NCBI GenBank assembly: GCA_013397935.1
Contig: VZRN01003245.1
Span: 124,001-188,000, forward strand
Length of the DNA: 64,000 nucleotides
Source of the DNA: Dasyornis broadbenti
Lineage: Eukaryota > Chordata > Aves > Passeriformes > Dasyornithidae
Reading direction: 5' to 3'
Position 1 is the first letter of the stretch. The number at the start of each line of letters is the position of its first letter. This document shows positions 12,124 to 23,170 of the stretch, piece after piece. Both the position numbers and the translations under genes were made by a program. The notes below the pieces were generated by a model. It searched no databases. It saw only the letters and a program-made list of their open reading frames with translations, and was not told the origin of the DNA.

Positions 12124-13803
12124 TTCTGTGTCTCAAGAGTTTACCTTCTTCACAAGGAAAAAACCCCAAACAATTCCTGAATTTTTTTACATTACTAAAA
12201 ATAGGTTTCATTAAAAATTAAGAAAGAGGTTAGGCTTTTAAGATGTTCTAACTCAAATTCATATTTTTACCAATGATGGGGTTTGCAAGCACATAAGTAG
12301 TAGTGTCCTGACCAGAGGTGGTAGTTTAGAATACTCAACAAAGGCATGCAGCATCCTCATAGCATTACATGACAGTCAGTTCCTCCAGAATGACTAAGGG
12401 AGTGTAAATGGGGCATTTGGTTCAAGCTGCCAGAATTACAGACTTGCCTAGAGGTTGTTTATATACAAATGAACGCTGACTAATTGCCAGATGACTGGCA
12501 CCAAGACCATCACCTCGGAAAGCATGTACAAACCTCCTTTCTCACAAAACAGAATAATGGGGTTGTGTTAGTGCCTGGTGCACTTTTGCCTGCAGCTTGG
12601 TAGCACTGTGAATTTGGCAAGACATATTGCAAGAGGCCCATATCCTGCACACCAGGCACGTGAACTGGCCCAGCCCTAGGGAAATTGCACTACATCTGCT
12701 GGCATTTTGTTGGATTAGTTGCTACAATTTGCACTTATTTTCACAAGCAACAAATCTGTCCCTGAAGAAGCGATATCACTACCACTTGCTATGTTTTTAT
12801 CTTTTTTTCTCATTTGAAATACTTTTATATATAACTATATGTTCAGACCTTGGAAATACTCTTTCCTCATTGTGTCCTTTTCTATTTGACCAAAATGAAT
12901 CCCTGCTCTCTTTGCGCTACACCATCAGTTCTTTTAGGATGCAGCTCAATCAGCCCTCCACCTGCTCTGGGTTTAGGGCGTGGAGATCTAGCTACCAGAC
13001 CATGTTGTGCAAGAGATTAGCATAATGTGTTATTAAATATTACATCATAAATGCAGTCATATTCTGTTAGACATTTCTGTAGCTACTGAACGTGGGTTTC
13101 TGTATAATACTAATATGAAGGCATCTCTACTTGTTCACAGTTGGACTTATCATTTTGAGCTAATATACACTGGCACTGAAGACACAGAGGCTGGCCTGAA
13201 ACTTCCTCTCTCCCTCCTTCCCTTTCCGCTCTCCCAGCCACTTCTACTCTTCTGTTGTTTTGCAGCTTGTGCTTCCACAGGTGTTTACACACAACTCAAC
13301 CAGGTCTGGAGATATAACTGGTGATAATTTTAACCTCAAAACAAAATAATAACAAATTAACAAAAAAGTTTAGTTAGTTTTTACTAAAATAAAAGGTACT
13401 TTTAAATGGATCAGCTTTACAACGCAGCTCATTCACCTGCCAAATGAATCTTTGTGCTTATACTCGTAGCATGGGAACAGAAACAAGCAATTAAGAGCAA
13501 GTAGGACCAGTTCCTTCTTTAGAAGGGACAGTTTTAAGCGGCTGAGTTACAGAGATACTCTTTTCTGTATTGATACCGCAGGCCAGAAAATAAACCCAGT
13601 AGAGATCCTTGTTACACATTCAGAGATCAAACAAAGATTTATTAGTCCTCCTTTGCAAAATCCTGGTTGTTTCTAGACATTTTGAGAACAGAAAGGTAGA
13701 ATGACCTGTAAAGGTGTTCAAAATCAACATAAGTGTAAAAAAATATAAATATTGTAGAACCCATTTATATTTGGTTTAGCTGTATCGCAAAAGGGACACA
13801 CAT

Positions 13804-13829
13804 TGCTTATGTACCTGTGTACATAAGCA
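13804..13829. repeat. Perfect inverted repeat, 11-bp arms
   Basis: Arm TGCTTATGTAC, loop CTGT, exact complementary arm. Confidence 0.95.
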
Positions 13830-14090
13830 TATGTTCATGTTGCTCCTATCAATTAAAAAGCTGAGGAATGCTGCAGAGCTTTTCAGATGGAAATACAGGC
13901 TACAATCTTAAGTACCAGTACATTAGATTTTTAAAGTGACACAGGATCAACTCTGGTCAGTTTACAGAGCATAGGTCTTTGCCAAAAATCTTGCTACCAC
14001 AAGTGTGGTACGACTAAGGCACAACCAAGTTGAAAAAGCATCTTAAAGCACATAATAGTACTACTGGATGTTTGTGTTGATACTGAAGTA

Positions 14091-14870
14091 TCATAGAATG
14101 GTTTGGGTTGGAAGGGTCCTTAAAGACCATCTAATTCCAACCCCCTGTCATGGGCAGAGACGCCTTCCACTACACCAGGTTGCTCAAAGCTCTGTCCAAC
14201 CTGGCATGCAACAACTCTGAGATGGGGGATCCACAACTTCTCTGGGTGACCTATTTCAGTGCCTCACCACTCTTAGAATACAGAATCTCTTCCCAATATC
14301 TAAACCTGACCTATTTCAATTTAAAGCCATTACTTTTTGTAAAAATGCCCTCTCCAACACTCTTATAGGTCCCCTGTAGGTAGTGGAAGGTGCTCTAAGG
14401 TTTTCTGGAGCCTTCTCTTCTCCAGACTGCACCCCAAGCCTCTCAGTCTGTCTTCACAGGAGAGGTGCTTCAGATCATCTTTGTGGCCTTCCTATGGACT
14501 GGTTCAAACAGGTCCCTGTCCTTCTTGGATTGGGGGCCCAGAGCTGGATGCAGTGCTCCAGCTGGCATCTCCAGGTGGGAGAGCAGAGTAGAGGGCGAGA
14601 ATCCCCTCCCTCAACCAGCTGGTCACGCTTCTCTTGATGCAGCCCAGGATACAATTGGCTTTCTGGACTGCAGCCACACATTGCCAGGCCATGCTAAGCT
14701 TCTCATCTAACTGCTAAGTCCTTCTCACCAGTACTTCTTCTGCTCAGCCTGTTTTTGTGCTTGGGATTACCTTGACCCAGGAACAGGACCTCATAACTGC
14801 TGAACTCCATGAGGTTTGCATGGGCCCACTTTCAAGGTCCCTCTGGACGGCAAGTAGTATAGCTCTGACT
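14091..14870 (-). mobile_element. CR1 LINE 3' end
   Basis: About 780 bp of CR1 in reverse orientation. It starts with the reversed 3' terminus (tcatagaatggtttgggttg) and the 3' UTR signature gaagggtccttaaagaccat. It then runs through ggtcacgcttctcttgatgc and ggctttctggactgcagc into the antisense of the ORF2 C-terminal part. Typically 5'-truncated. It is moderately diverged, with small indels. Several short open frames here are shadows of this element. Confidence 0.93.
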
Positions 14871-15285
14871 CTAGTCTTCACAATGTAATAACAGTGTAAT
14901 ATTAATTAAGGTATTAAAGCAATACCTTGAAATTTTATCAGTAGTTTATGAGTGTCATATATCTTAAAGAGTACTATTACTTTTCTGAGCACTGATACCT
15001 AAATCTTGATTTTATAGTTAAAACAGTTTAACTGAAAAATTTGTTCTTGCTAAGTAAAAATGTTGCTAAATGGATGCTTTTGAGTATAGACAATTATTTT
15101 TAATACTATGAAAAACACATTGCAGTAATAAGTAGTCTCTTTATAGTTCAGTTAGTCTATTTGTCAGGAAAGGTGATGAAAGCAACAAAAATAAATTCAT
15201 AGTTATCAAACATTTACCTTGAATACTTCATCGAAATGCTGTCTGAATCTGTAGCCTCTGTAACTGCAATATAATGAATAAACAC

Positions 15286-15518
15286 TGCCTCAAGCTGTGC
15301 CACGGGAAGTTTAGATTGGACATTAGGAAAAATTTCTTCATCAAAAATGTTGTCAAGCCTTGGAACAGGCTGCCCATGGAAGTGGTAGAGTTACTACCCC
15401 TGGAGAGTGTAGCACTTAGGGATGTGGTTCAGTGGTGGACTTGGCAGTACTGGGTTAACAGCTGGACTTCATGACCTAAAGAGTCTTTTCTAACCTAAAC
15501 AATTTTATGATTCTATAA
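15286..15518 (+). mobile_element. CR1 LINE 3' end
   Basis: A + strand CR1 fragment. Its frame carries the ORF2 tail KFRLDIRKNFF, then PWNRLPMEVVE, a standard CR1 C-terminal signature. The 3' UTR follows (gacctaaagagtcttttcta), ending with the terminal octamer-like tatgattctata. It is strongly 5'-truncated. It lies in opposite orientation to the CR1 about 420 bp upstream. Confidence 0.92.
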
Positions 15519-16989
15519 GTATGAACTTGAAAGAAAAAAAAAAATAAAAAAAGGCAGGACTATTTCAAACCACAGAAGAAATACATGCAATCAACACAAT
15601 AGCAGAGGTCTGTATGTGGCTGGAATACTGGTGGGCAACTGATTTAGAAGTTTCAAATGTGCTGATCACCATATTTGATTCTATTTTGTCTAAAATAGAA
15701 TCAACAGGGCAAAAGACCAATCATAACGTTTTCATGGCAGAAACACTGTCATAAAATGAAAACTAATTACACTGCTTAGGGCAAGACAGATCTGGTTGGT
15801 AGAACAGTTTCTATTCTAAACATCTAGCTGTAGTTAGACCATGCAGTGACTCTACAGTTCCAGGTTTATTCACTAGTCCTGGAAGAGACAGATTACACAC
15901 CTATTTCTACTGGCAGATCTTGGGGGAAGGGAGGAGGAGTTAATTCTGTCAAAATTTTCTTGTTCTCTTTCAGTGAAAAGGTTTTGTTTGTAAAAAGTCT
16001 TGAACATCATTATCTCCTGAGCAAGAACTGATTCGAGTAGTAGAAAGTTGATTTGAGTGTACTGTTTAAATTAAGTAATCCTCAGAAATCGGCACTCCAA
16101 AATGCTGACATTAAACTCTGATTTAATTGAGCAGCTGCTACAAGTGAATAGGAGATGAAATAGCTCAGCATTTTGTTCGACTGTTCTGGCTGTACACAAT
16201 AGATTTGGCTCAACAAGAGCATTTTTTATTAAACAATGCCTTCATTTGCAGCTAGATGCAGCATATAATTGTATCATACTCACATTAGAATATAAGCACA
16301 TTATCTTACAGTTCTGCATTCTCAAGGTTTATGGCACAGGTAGAAATATCATTCTATGGCTGTTCTCTGCACCTCAATACGTGCAGAACACATCATAAGG
16401 CAGATCTTAATAATGAGATTCAGTGCCTTAGGTTATTTCTTTATCTGTAAACCTGTTGGATCATATTTTGATTGGTTTCATTTTTCAAAAACCTAAAAAG
16501 TTCCAAGAATTACAGGGATGAAAAATGCAAAGGTACAAATGAAGAGCATAAATCAAATGTCTTTTTCAAAAAGAAAGAAAAGGTGCACACCTACTAAGTT
16601 TTGCTAGAAGCCTAAAGTGCTCTATTCGGTTCAAAGTTGAGTCGGGTATCAATGTTGGCAAACACTAAAAGGAGGGCACGGGAACATGGCTGGCTAGCAC
16701 AAGCAAGAATGGTGACATCCCATGGCAGAGACACTCTGAGAGGGAAGGGTCAAGACCAGACCAGCAAAATCACGCAGGTGTCATGGCTGATCCTGTTTTA
16801 CACTTGCAGCGGGAAAACATCTTCATATCCACGACTGTGAAAACATTTAAAAGTAAGAGATCGCCTTGATTTTCATGCTTGGGAATGTTGAGACAGAAAA
16901 GCTGAAAGTTCATAGAAAGCGTTGCAGCACATGGTTGTAAAGCAATGAGCTTCCATGAAACATAACCAACTCCCCGAACTCGGCGTGAG
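15519..16989. other. Non-coding stretch upstream of the CpG island
   Basis: Contains the 13-bp-arm hairpin at 15675. Otherwise plain AT-rich sequence grading into the CpG island; no exon is recognised. Confidence 0.7.
15675..15704. repeat. Perfect inverted repeat, 13-bp arms
   Basis: Arm TTGATTCTATTTT, loop GTCT, exact complementary arm. It is just downstream of the + strand CR1 copy. Confidence 0.95.
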
Positions 16990-17100
16990 CCGGTAAAGAG
17001 GAAGGGGTGGCCGTGAGCAGGCCCGAGGCCACAAGGAAGCGCTGTCCCGGTGACAGAGGCGCTCGGCAGCGGCCCGTCCCCGCGTCCGTCCCGGCGCGCT

Positions 17101-17117
17101 CCCCCCCGGCCCCGCCC
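17101..17117 (-). other. C-rich run (minus-strand G-quadruplex motif) left of the gap
   Basis: C7, GG, C4, G, C3 on the + strand. If C7 is split into two runs of three with one C as a loop, the minus strand meets the four-run G-quadruplex rule. It lies 38 bp before the gap. Confidence 0.65.
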
Positions 17118-17154
17118 GCGCCTCGCGCTCGCGGCGGCGGCGCGGCTCCTTTAA

Positions 17155-17634
17155 NNNNNNNNNNNNNNNNNNNNNNNNNNNNNNNNNNNNNNNNNNNNNN
17201 NNNNNNNNNNNNNNNNNNNNNNNNNNNNNNNNNNNNNNNNNNNNNNNNNNNNNNNNNNNNNNNNNNNNNNNNNNNNNNNNNNNNNNNNNNNNNNNNNNNN
17301 NNNNNNNNNNNNNNNNNNNNNNNNNNNNNNNNNNNNNNNNNNNNNNNNNNNNNNNNNNNNNNNNNNNNNNNNNNNNNNNNNNNNNNNNNNNNNNNNNNNN
17401 NNNNNNNNNNNNNNNNNNNNNNNNNNNNNNNNNNNNNNNNNNNNNNNNNNNNNNNNNNNNNNNNNNNNNNNNNNNNNNNNNNNNNNNNNNNNNNNNNNNN
17501 NNNNNNNNNNNNNNNNNNNNNNNNNNNNNNNNNNNNNNNNNNNNNNNNNNNNNNNNNNNNNNNNNNNNNNNNNNNNNNNNNNNNNNNNNNNNNNNNNNNN
17601 NNNNNNNNNNNNNNNNNNNNNNNNNNNNNNNNNN
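17155..17634. other. Assembly gap, 480 N
   Basis: Run of 480 N inside the CpG island. Open frames drawn through it are artefacts. Flanking G- and C-runs probably caused sequencing dropout. Confidence 1.
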
Positions 17635-17635
17635 A

Positions 17636-17656
17636 GGGGGCGCGGGGCGGGCGGGG
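17636..17656 (+). other. G-quadruplex motif at the right edge of the gap
   Basis: Four G-runs of 5, 4, 3 and 4 are separated by CGC, C and C, which meets the canonical G3+N1-7 rule on the + strand. It directly borders the N gap in the CpG island. Confidence 0.8.
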
Positions 17657-20559
17657 AAGTGCCGGCACATGGGCCGGGGCCGAGCACTGCCGGGGCCGCG
17701 CCACGGAGCGGTTGCACCGGGGCTGCCTCTAACATTAGAAGACTGACTGAACGTCTTCCTCATTTCCGTGACACAACTCCTACACTTACTTTCACTTACC
17801 TCCCTCTCCTGGTATTTTTGTAGGCCAGGGTGGAGCAAAGCACCCGGAGTACAAGATCCTGGGTTTGAGATGTCCTTTGTGTACGAGGTGGTTTCCGCCT
17901 CTCAGATGCTCCTGAGGAACAGGCAGCATTACTGGGAACTAGGCTCGGTGATGCTAAGGGCAGAAGTAGTACCTCTGCCGCTCAGTGGTCAAACAGGTCA
18001 GTCAGGAGACAGGTGACTTCTTGTCCTGTGCCTGGGAGTAAGAGGGCTGCTGTTGTCACCTTTTTTCTTGATGATGTTGTTGGGTTATAGGTATTGGAAG
18101 TTACTTATCTGATGTAAGCACTCATATTGGCAAGAAATACCATGAATACGGGAGAGGTGGTCAGTGAATGCAGACACACTTGTTTATGCAGAAGAGGAGC
18201 AGGCAGTGAGAACTCTAGAGAGGTAATGCTATTGACTGGGAATTAAAAATCAAGTCATGACATAACTAGTAAGAGCAGCATGATCTAATGGTTATGTGGA
18301 AAGAAAAAGACATATGAAGTCAAGTTTGTGAAAGTGCTTTAAAATAAGTAAAGAGCAGTGTACAATGAATACTAAATGGGTTTTTTTCCCCATTTTTAGA
18401 AGCTCAGTGCGAAGTGGTTGAATCAATGTTTGTTATAGGTAGAAGTGAGGTCTTTACTGAAATGTAATATTAGAACACATTAAGTTTCTTTGTTACTGTA
18501 GGTTATTTTGGAAGAGTAAAATTTTTCATGAAAGGAAACAAAGTCTTCTACACAGTGGAGTAGGTAAGGTAATAGGAATGCCCATGCAGCCAGTTGGATG
18601 TAGATGGTGTTTCATTGTGTGCATTGGATCACGTTCTTGCACAGAAAGGATAATTAGTAACTGGCTATAGTGTCAGTGCCACTCTTTTTATTTCATGTAC
18701 CTCCCTGCAACATACACAGGTAGAGAAGGGGACAGTAACTTGTTTTTCAGTGAAATGAAGTAGCAAGAATATGACCTCTGCAAAAACAGTTAAAGGCTTT
18801 TTGACAAAGATTACTTATATTATTTTGCAGAACCAAAATGGCAGTAAAATGCTTTAGCATCTTCTGGTCTTTTAATCGCTTACAAGACCTTGTGTTCAGC
18901 TGTTAGTATAAAGCATTGCCTGTCATACATGGGATTTCTTGGAGGGAAAAGCTCTATTTTTCTCCCTCTTCTGGGAAAAGAGATTAACTTAGACTGCATT
19001 GCAATGTTCTGGGTTTGGCTTTTTTTCCTCTAGCTTTGAGCAGAAAATGTATTTTCTCAGATGCTTCCATAATGTAATGCTTAAAATTTGTGTTAATGAC
19101 AAGTTCTAGAATGCAGGGTGAGTTTCTGTGTATATGGACTTTAATGTGCCTTTTTCCTCACCTAGGCAAAACATGCTGTACAAGGCAAGTAAACCTTGGC
19201 CTTCCCATGCTGCCTTCCCCTTCACTTATAGCCTCATATGGCTTCGTTTACAGCCAGAAACAAATTCTTGTGACTGTAGAATTCTTCTGGCAAGCATTTT
19301 GCTAGCTTTCACAAATCACCTGTGCCTTGGTAATGGGTGCTGTGAAAGCTGTAACAATGATTACAATGCTTTATTTGAAATCAAACCTCTGTTTTAATTA
19401 GAGATAGGTCCCCTGGCGTTAGCTTAAGACTTAATGGCACATTCTAAATACTCCACATGTTTATTCTCTGAAGTGTTCTGGTTCCAGGCCTACCTATTAC
19501 TCTAGTTTTTCTTTCCCACTTAGGGCTTTCAGTGCTGTTTTTGTTTTTTTTTTTTTAGCATGGTTCGTTTGTGACTGTGCATTACTTGTTAACAGAATAG
19601 TTCTTAATAAATGCCTTCAACTATGTTTGCACTTCTCTGGAATGAAAACCAATCTTTTTATCTTCTACAATGAAGTATCTCAATTTAATTCATGTAATGC
19701 TAGTAATTTTATCTTTACTGTTTCCATGCTTGTCTTTTTGAAGAGTTGAAGGGCTTCTCTATCAGGTTTCAAGTTCAGGGATGCAAGTCTGTTCAAAAGC
19801 TGTGCTTAAATCACTTGTTTGGATACATGCAGAACAGTTTGTAGTATTTCTTGGTAGGGAGAAAGGACGCACTGGGAGTCTGAGTAGTGCCACAGGAGGC
19901 TGTAAACCTGTTTATCCGGTTTACACTGTTTGTGTCAGCAGCCTAGTCAGTGCAAAAACTTTCTAAAGATTTTTTGTCTTTTAGTGATTGTGATGGAGGA
20001 TAAAAATGCAAAGATAATCAGAAATTCAAGAGAAAGCATATCTGGCTTTAGTAAAGGCAGTCTCAATTGTAGCATGTAAAGGGTTTTTTTTAAAAGGCCT
20101 GTAAGCTTTGAAATATAACTTCTAAATATAGTCTATTGATAATTTATAGGAAGAGCTAATATGTGTGTATTCAAGCCTGGATTTACCTAGAAACTTTAGC
20201 TAGAACAGAATGTGGTTTTCTTGGTTATTGCTATGTACTGTAGGTGTTAGCATGCTGAAGTTGCATGTGTTTTTATTTGCTTTAATATGCAACTCAAAGA
20301 GTTTAGGGAGTGTGTGATTAAAAATTCTTTACTGCAGAATTAACCTGAACGTTCAGTTTAATCTGAGTGTCATCTATACAAACCTCTTACTTAAGTGAGC
20401 CAACAGCACATCCCATAGTTCAGTCTGCTATTTGCCTTGTCTGCTGTGTAAGGAGAGCGTGACCAGCAGTGAGGACATGGTTTTGCTTCTTTTCTGTGAC
20501 ACTGCTGAGGCTATACATTGAATGGGCTCTTTGGTTTGGTGTACCACTGTCAAAGAAAG

Positions 20560-20835
20560 CCGCTGAGGAACTCTAGAGGGTCCAGCCAATATATTTAGGG
20601 GCACAGGGCATATGACCTGTAAGGAGGGGTTGAGGGAGCTGGGCTCTAGTCATGCAGAGGAGGCCAAGGCAACTTAGAAGCAATCTAATTATGACCTACA
20701 TCTACCTAAAGGGACACACTTTTCTCCATTGTAAGAGATAAGGAGGGGCAGCAGCCATAAGTTTTAGCTTGTGAGGTTCAAACTGGGCAATAGATAAAGC
20801 TTCACACAGAATGGTCCATCACTGGGACAGCTTTG
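20560..20835 (+). mobile_element. CR1 LINE fragment (ORF2 C-terminal region)
   Basis: Matches CR1 sense sequence through gggcacagggcatatgacct, gagggagctgggctctagtc and gacctacatctacctaaagg. It fades after catcactgggacag. It lacks the 3' terminus, so it is truncated at both ends. Confidence 0.82.
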
Positions 20836-21163
20836 AGCTGAGCTGATTTGATGTTGACAATAATTCTGCTTCAAACTGGAGGCTGTAGTAAATGTTTTCA
20901 AGAGGCTTCTCTTCTGGGTAAAGCTTTGATTCTGTGAGGATATACTTTCAAACCTGAAGTCTTGTTCTTCCCTCCTAGACATTTTCACCTGATTTCTCTC
21001 TGTGGTCACTTAATGGAGGGAGAAGATACACTTCACAGGTAGTGCTGACTTCCTGTAGTGTGTGTCTCATTAAGTACAGAAGTAAAATAAAAATCAGTGA
21101 TTCAGAGACTCCTCTCAACCAGTCTGTCAGGGAAGTTTTTCTAGCTGCTTTCTATTGAAACTT

Positions 21164-21178
21164 TTGTTGTTGTTGTTG
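21164..21178. repeat. (TTG)5 microsatellite
   Basis: Five TTG units followed by T-rich sequence. Confidence 0.9.
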
Positions 21179-22925
21179 TTTTTCTCCTTGAGGTTCAACT
21201 TGATTGTTCAGTTCTGAACCATGTGGCCTGTGGGTTTATTTACATTTCTTTCATACCAGCTTTGGAGTTTTGATTGGTAAGGTTACCATACACAATATAT
21301 CCATTAAGCTGTGTGGCGTGTCAGTCCTCTGTACTATGGTCAGGGTAGCAGCAGTTCATTAGAAAGATAAATGTACAGTGCCAAGTTATAATATATTTTT
21401 CAAGTCTTCCTGTTAAAGTTAGTATCTTCTTTTCTAAAAATCTGTCTTAGAATAAAGCAAATATGAGAATAAGACAGGTTATTTTCTTCGTTCATCTTTA
21501 TTCACTACCTCATTTTTAAGAAATTAACAGGTGTATGATAAAGTAGGAAAGAAGATTCAAACTAGGGAGACACACTTCTGTGAGTTTTCTTGTACACACT
21601 GTTCTGGATGAAGCACATATGAAATGTACCAACACCCTTTACAAAGACGCTAATGCTTCGCTTTCATGTCTGAAAATAATTCAGTTGGTACAGGCATAAG
21701 AAGCAAATGTGATCTTGGAATGTATCAGGCTGGTGACTCAGTCATCTTGTGATATGTTAATGTATGCACAGGCTCTTCTTCAGACTTGTATGCTACTAGT
21801 ATACAGGATTTCTTGAGTATTCCCTTGGTGTATGTGATGTTAAATGATCTTTTACTTCAGGTTCTGCTTTGTGGTATTACATCTTGCCCTGCTTTTTTTT
21901 CCTCCAAGCTTTGGGACTGCAGAATTCATTGTCCTTTTACCCAACCTTTGCTGTTGATTGTCCTTTTGAGTTTGCTGATATGCAATTGAACTGTGTTAAA
22001 AACTAGTCCTTTGGGATCTCATTAATATACCACTCCATTTCCTGATTTCCATTTCTCTCTCCTCTTTACTGAAGTTTTTACATGTTTCACAATTCTTAAT
22101 CAAGTTTTTACTGTTCAGCAGGGTTCTGATGTATCGGATGTTTTACTGAAGTTCAGATTATAAACTAATCTAGCAGTTGACTGAAGCATTTTTTTGCTGG
22201 TACTCTGGTATTCTTTGACTGTATTGCATTTTTGTTTTAATGTGTCATGTTGTGTTTTTATCTTAATTTTTCTGGTTAATTTCTATTTCTAACATTCAAA
22301 CAGTTTAAAAGGTGATATTTTATTGAGAACCTGCATAGTCATGTCAGCATTCCAGGTCGCTACATGTATGAATAATAATTTTCTGTTCATCAGTAAGCAA
22401 CACACCTTACTGTGTTATACATGTAAATTTCCCTCTGCCTCGGTTTGGTGGTAGCCTTATGTATCTATATTGCCTGCAAGAAAAATGTGGGAGGAATCAT
22501 AGTTACAGGTAACTCAAATTGCAAGTAAAATTGTTTAGCCTGCTTAAAGTAGGGAAGATTATGACTTCAGGCTAGGTTGCTTTATTCAGCTGGGCCTTGG
22601 AAATGTCCAAGAATGGAAACTGCACAACTGCACTGGTCAATTAGGGTTTTTTGCCTTCTGTCCACTCAAATTCATTTGTTTCTTCTCTGTCCGTTACCTT
22701 TTGTTCTCCCACTACATGTCACTGAAGAGCCTGGCTCTGTCATCTTGACACCTGGGGGAAAACTCTTGAAGGTACAGGATGGCTGCTATTACAGTCCTTC
22801 AAAACCACCTCTGGTTCAGGCTGGAGAGGCTCTGTTCTCCTGGCCTCTTCTCACAGCCCCCTGACTGCCTTGGTGTCCCTTTTCTGAAATACTTTTGTTT
22901 ATCTATGCCTTCCTTATATTGATTT

Positions 22926-22949
22926 GGGGCAGGGGGAGGAGGGACAGGG
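22926..22949 (+). other. G-quadruplex motif in non-coding sequence
   Basis: G-runs of 4, 5, 3 and 3 are separated by CA, AGGA and ACA. This is a canonical motif on the + (probable transcript) strand, just before a CR1 remnant. Confidence 0.7.
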
Positions 22950-23170
22950 ACACTAGAGCCGTTATTCCAAAAGCAGTCAGTTTGGCTTCTGCCTACCAAG
23001 ACCCTTGGGGTTTTTTCCAGCAGAATTGCTCCCTGGCTGAGCAGTGCCAATCTGTATAGCACCAAGTGCTCTTCCTTCCTGTGCAGAAGACTGTTCTGCC
23101 TAAGTCCATAAGGTTCCTGTCAGCTTACTCCCCAGCCTGTCCAGGTCCATCTGAATGGCAGCCCTAGGAT
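22950..23170 (-). mobile_element. Old CR1 LINE fragment
   Basis: Weakly conserved. The clearest part is aaggttcctgtcagcttact, then cagcctgtccaggtccatct and gaatggcagccc (23110-23165), which corresponds to antisense CR1 ORF2. The left part is less certain. Confidence 0.55.

Larger units (their letters stand above)
7336..14090. other. Non-coding stretch, no gene recognised
   Basis: AT-rich. It holds the palindromes at 12104 and 13804. A GC-richer patch at about 7410-7620 follows the LTR and is unassigned. The longest frame, 12627-13025 (132 codons), has no recognisable motif. Confidence 0.7.
16990..17735. promoter_or_regulatory. CpG island interrupted by a gap; probable alternative OXR1 promoter
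   Basis: GC content and CpG density jump sharply compared with the AT-rich surroundings. The left flank has dense CG dinucleotides, a GC-box-like ccccgcccgcg near 17110 and a (CGG)n-like run near 17132-17142. The right flank is equally GC-rich until about 17,725, then returns to background. The core is missing (N). It is 11.9 kb upstream of OXR1 exon A on the same strand. Vertebrate OXR1 has a known shorter isoform whose first exon is GC-rich and splices directly to the DTGQKK exon. The most economical reading is that this island is that promoter. I see no donor in the visible flanks, so the exon would lie inside the gap. A promoter of an unrelated non-coding RNA is the alternative. Confidence 0.7.

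Noticed and set aside
12627..13025. 132-codon + strand frame
   Set aside because: Longest frame outside OXR1 and the gap, but it has no motif, no splice or promoter context and a random-looking composition rich in Leu, Cys and His. One such frame is expected by chance in 64 kb over six frames.
16873..17838. Long open frames of 194-321 codons on both strands around 17 kb
   Set aside because: They consist mainly of N translated as X. The visible parts are GC-rich low-complexity residues without a domain. They are artefacts of the gap.
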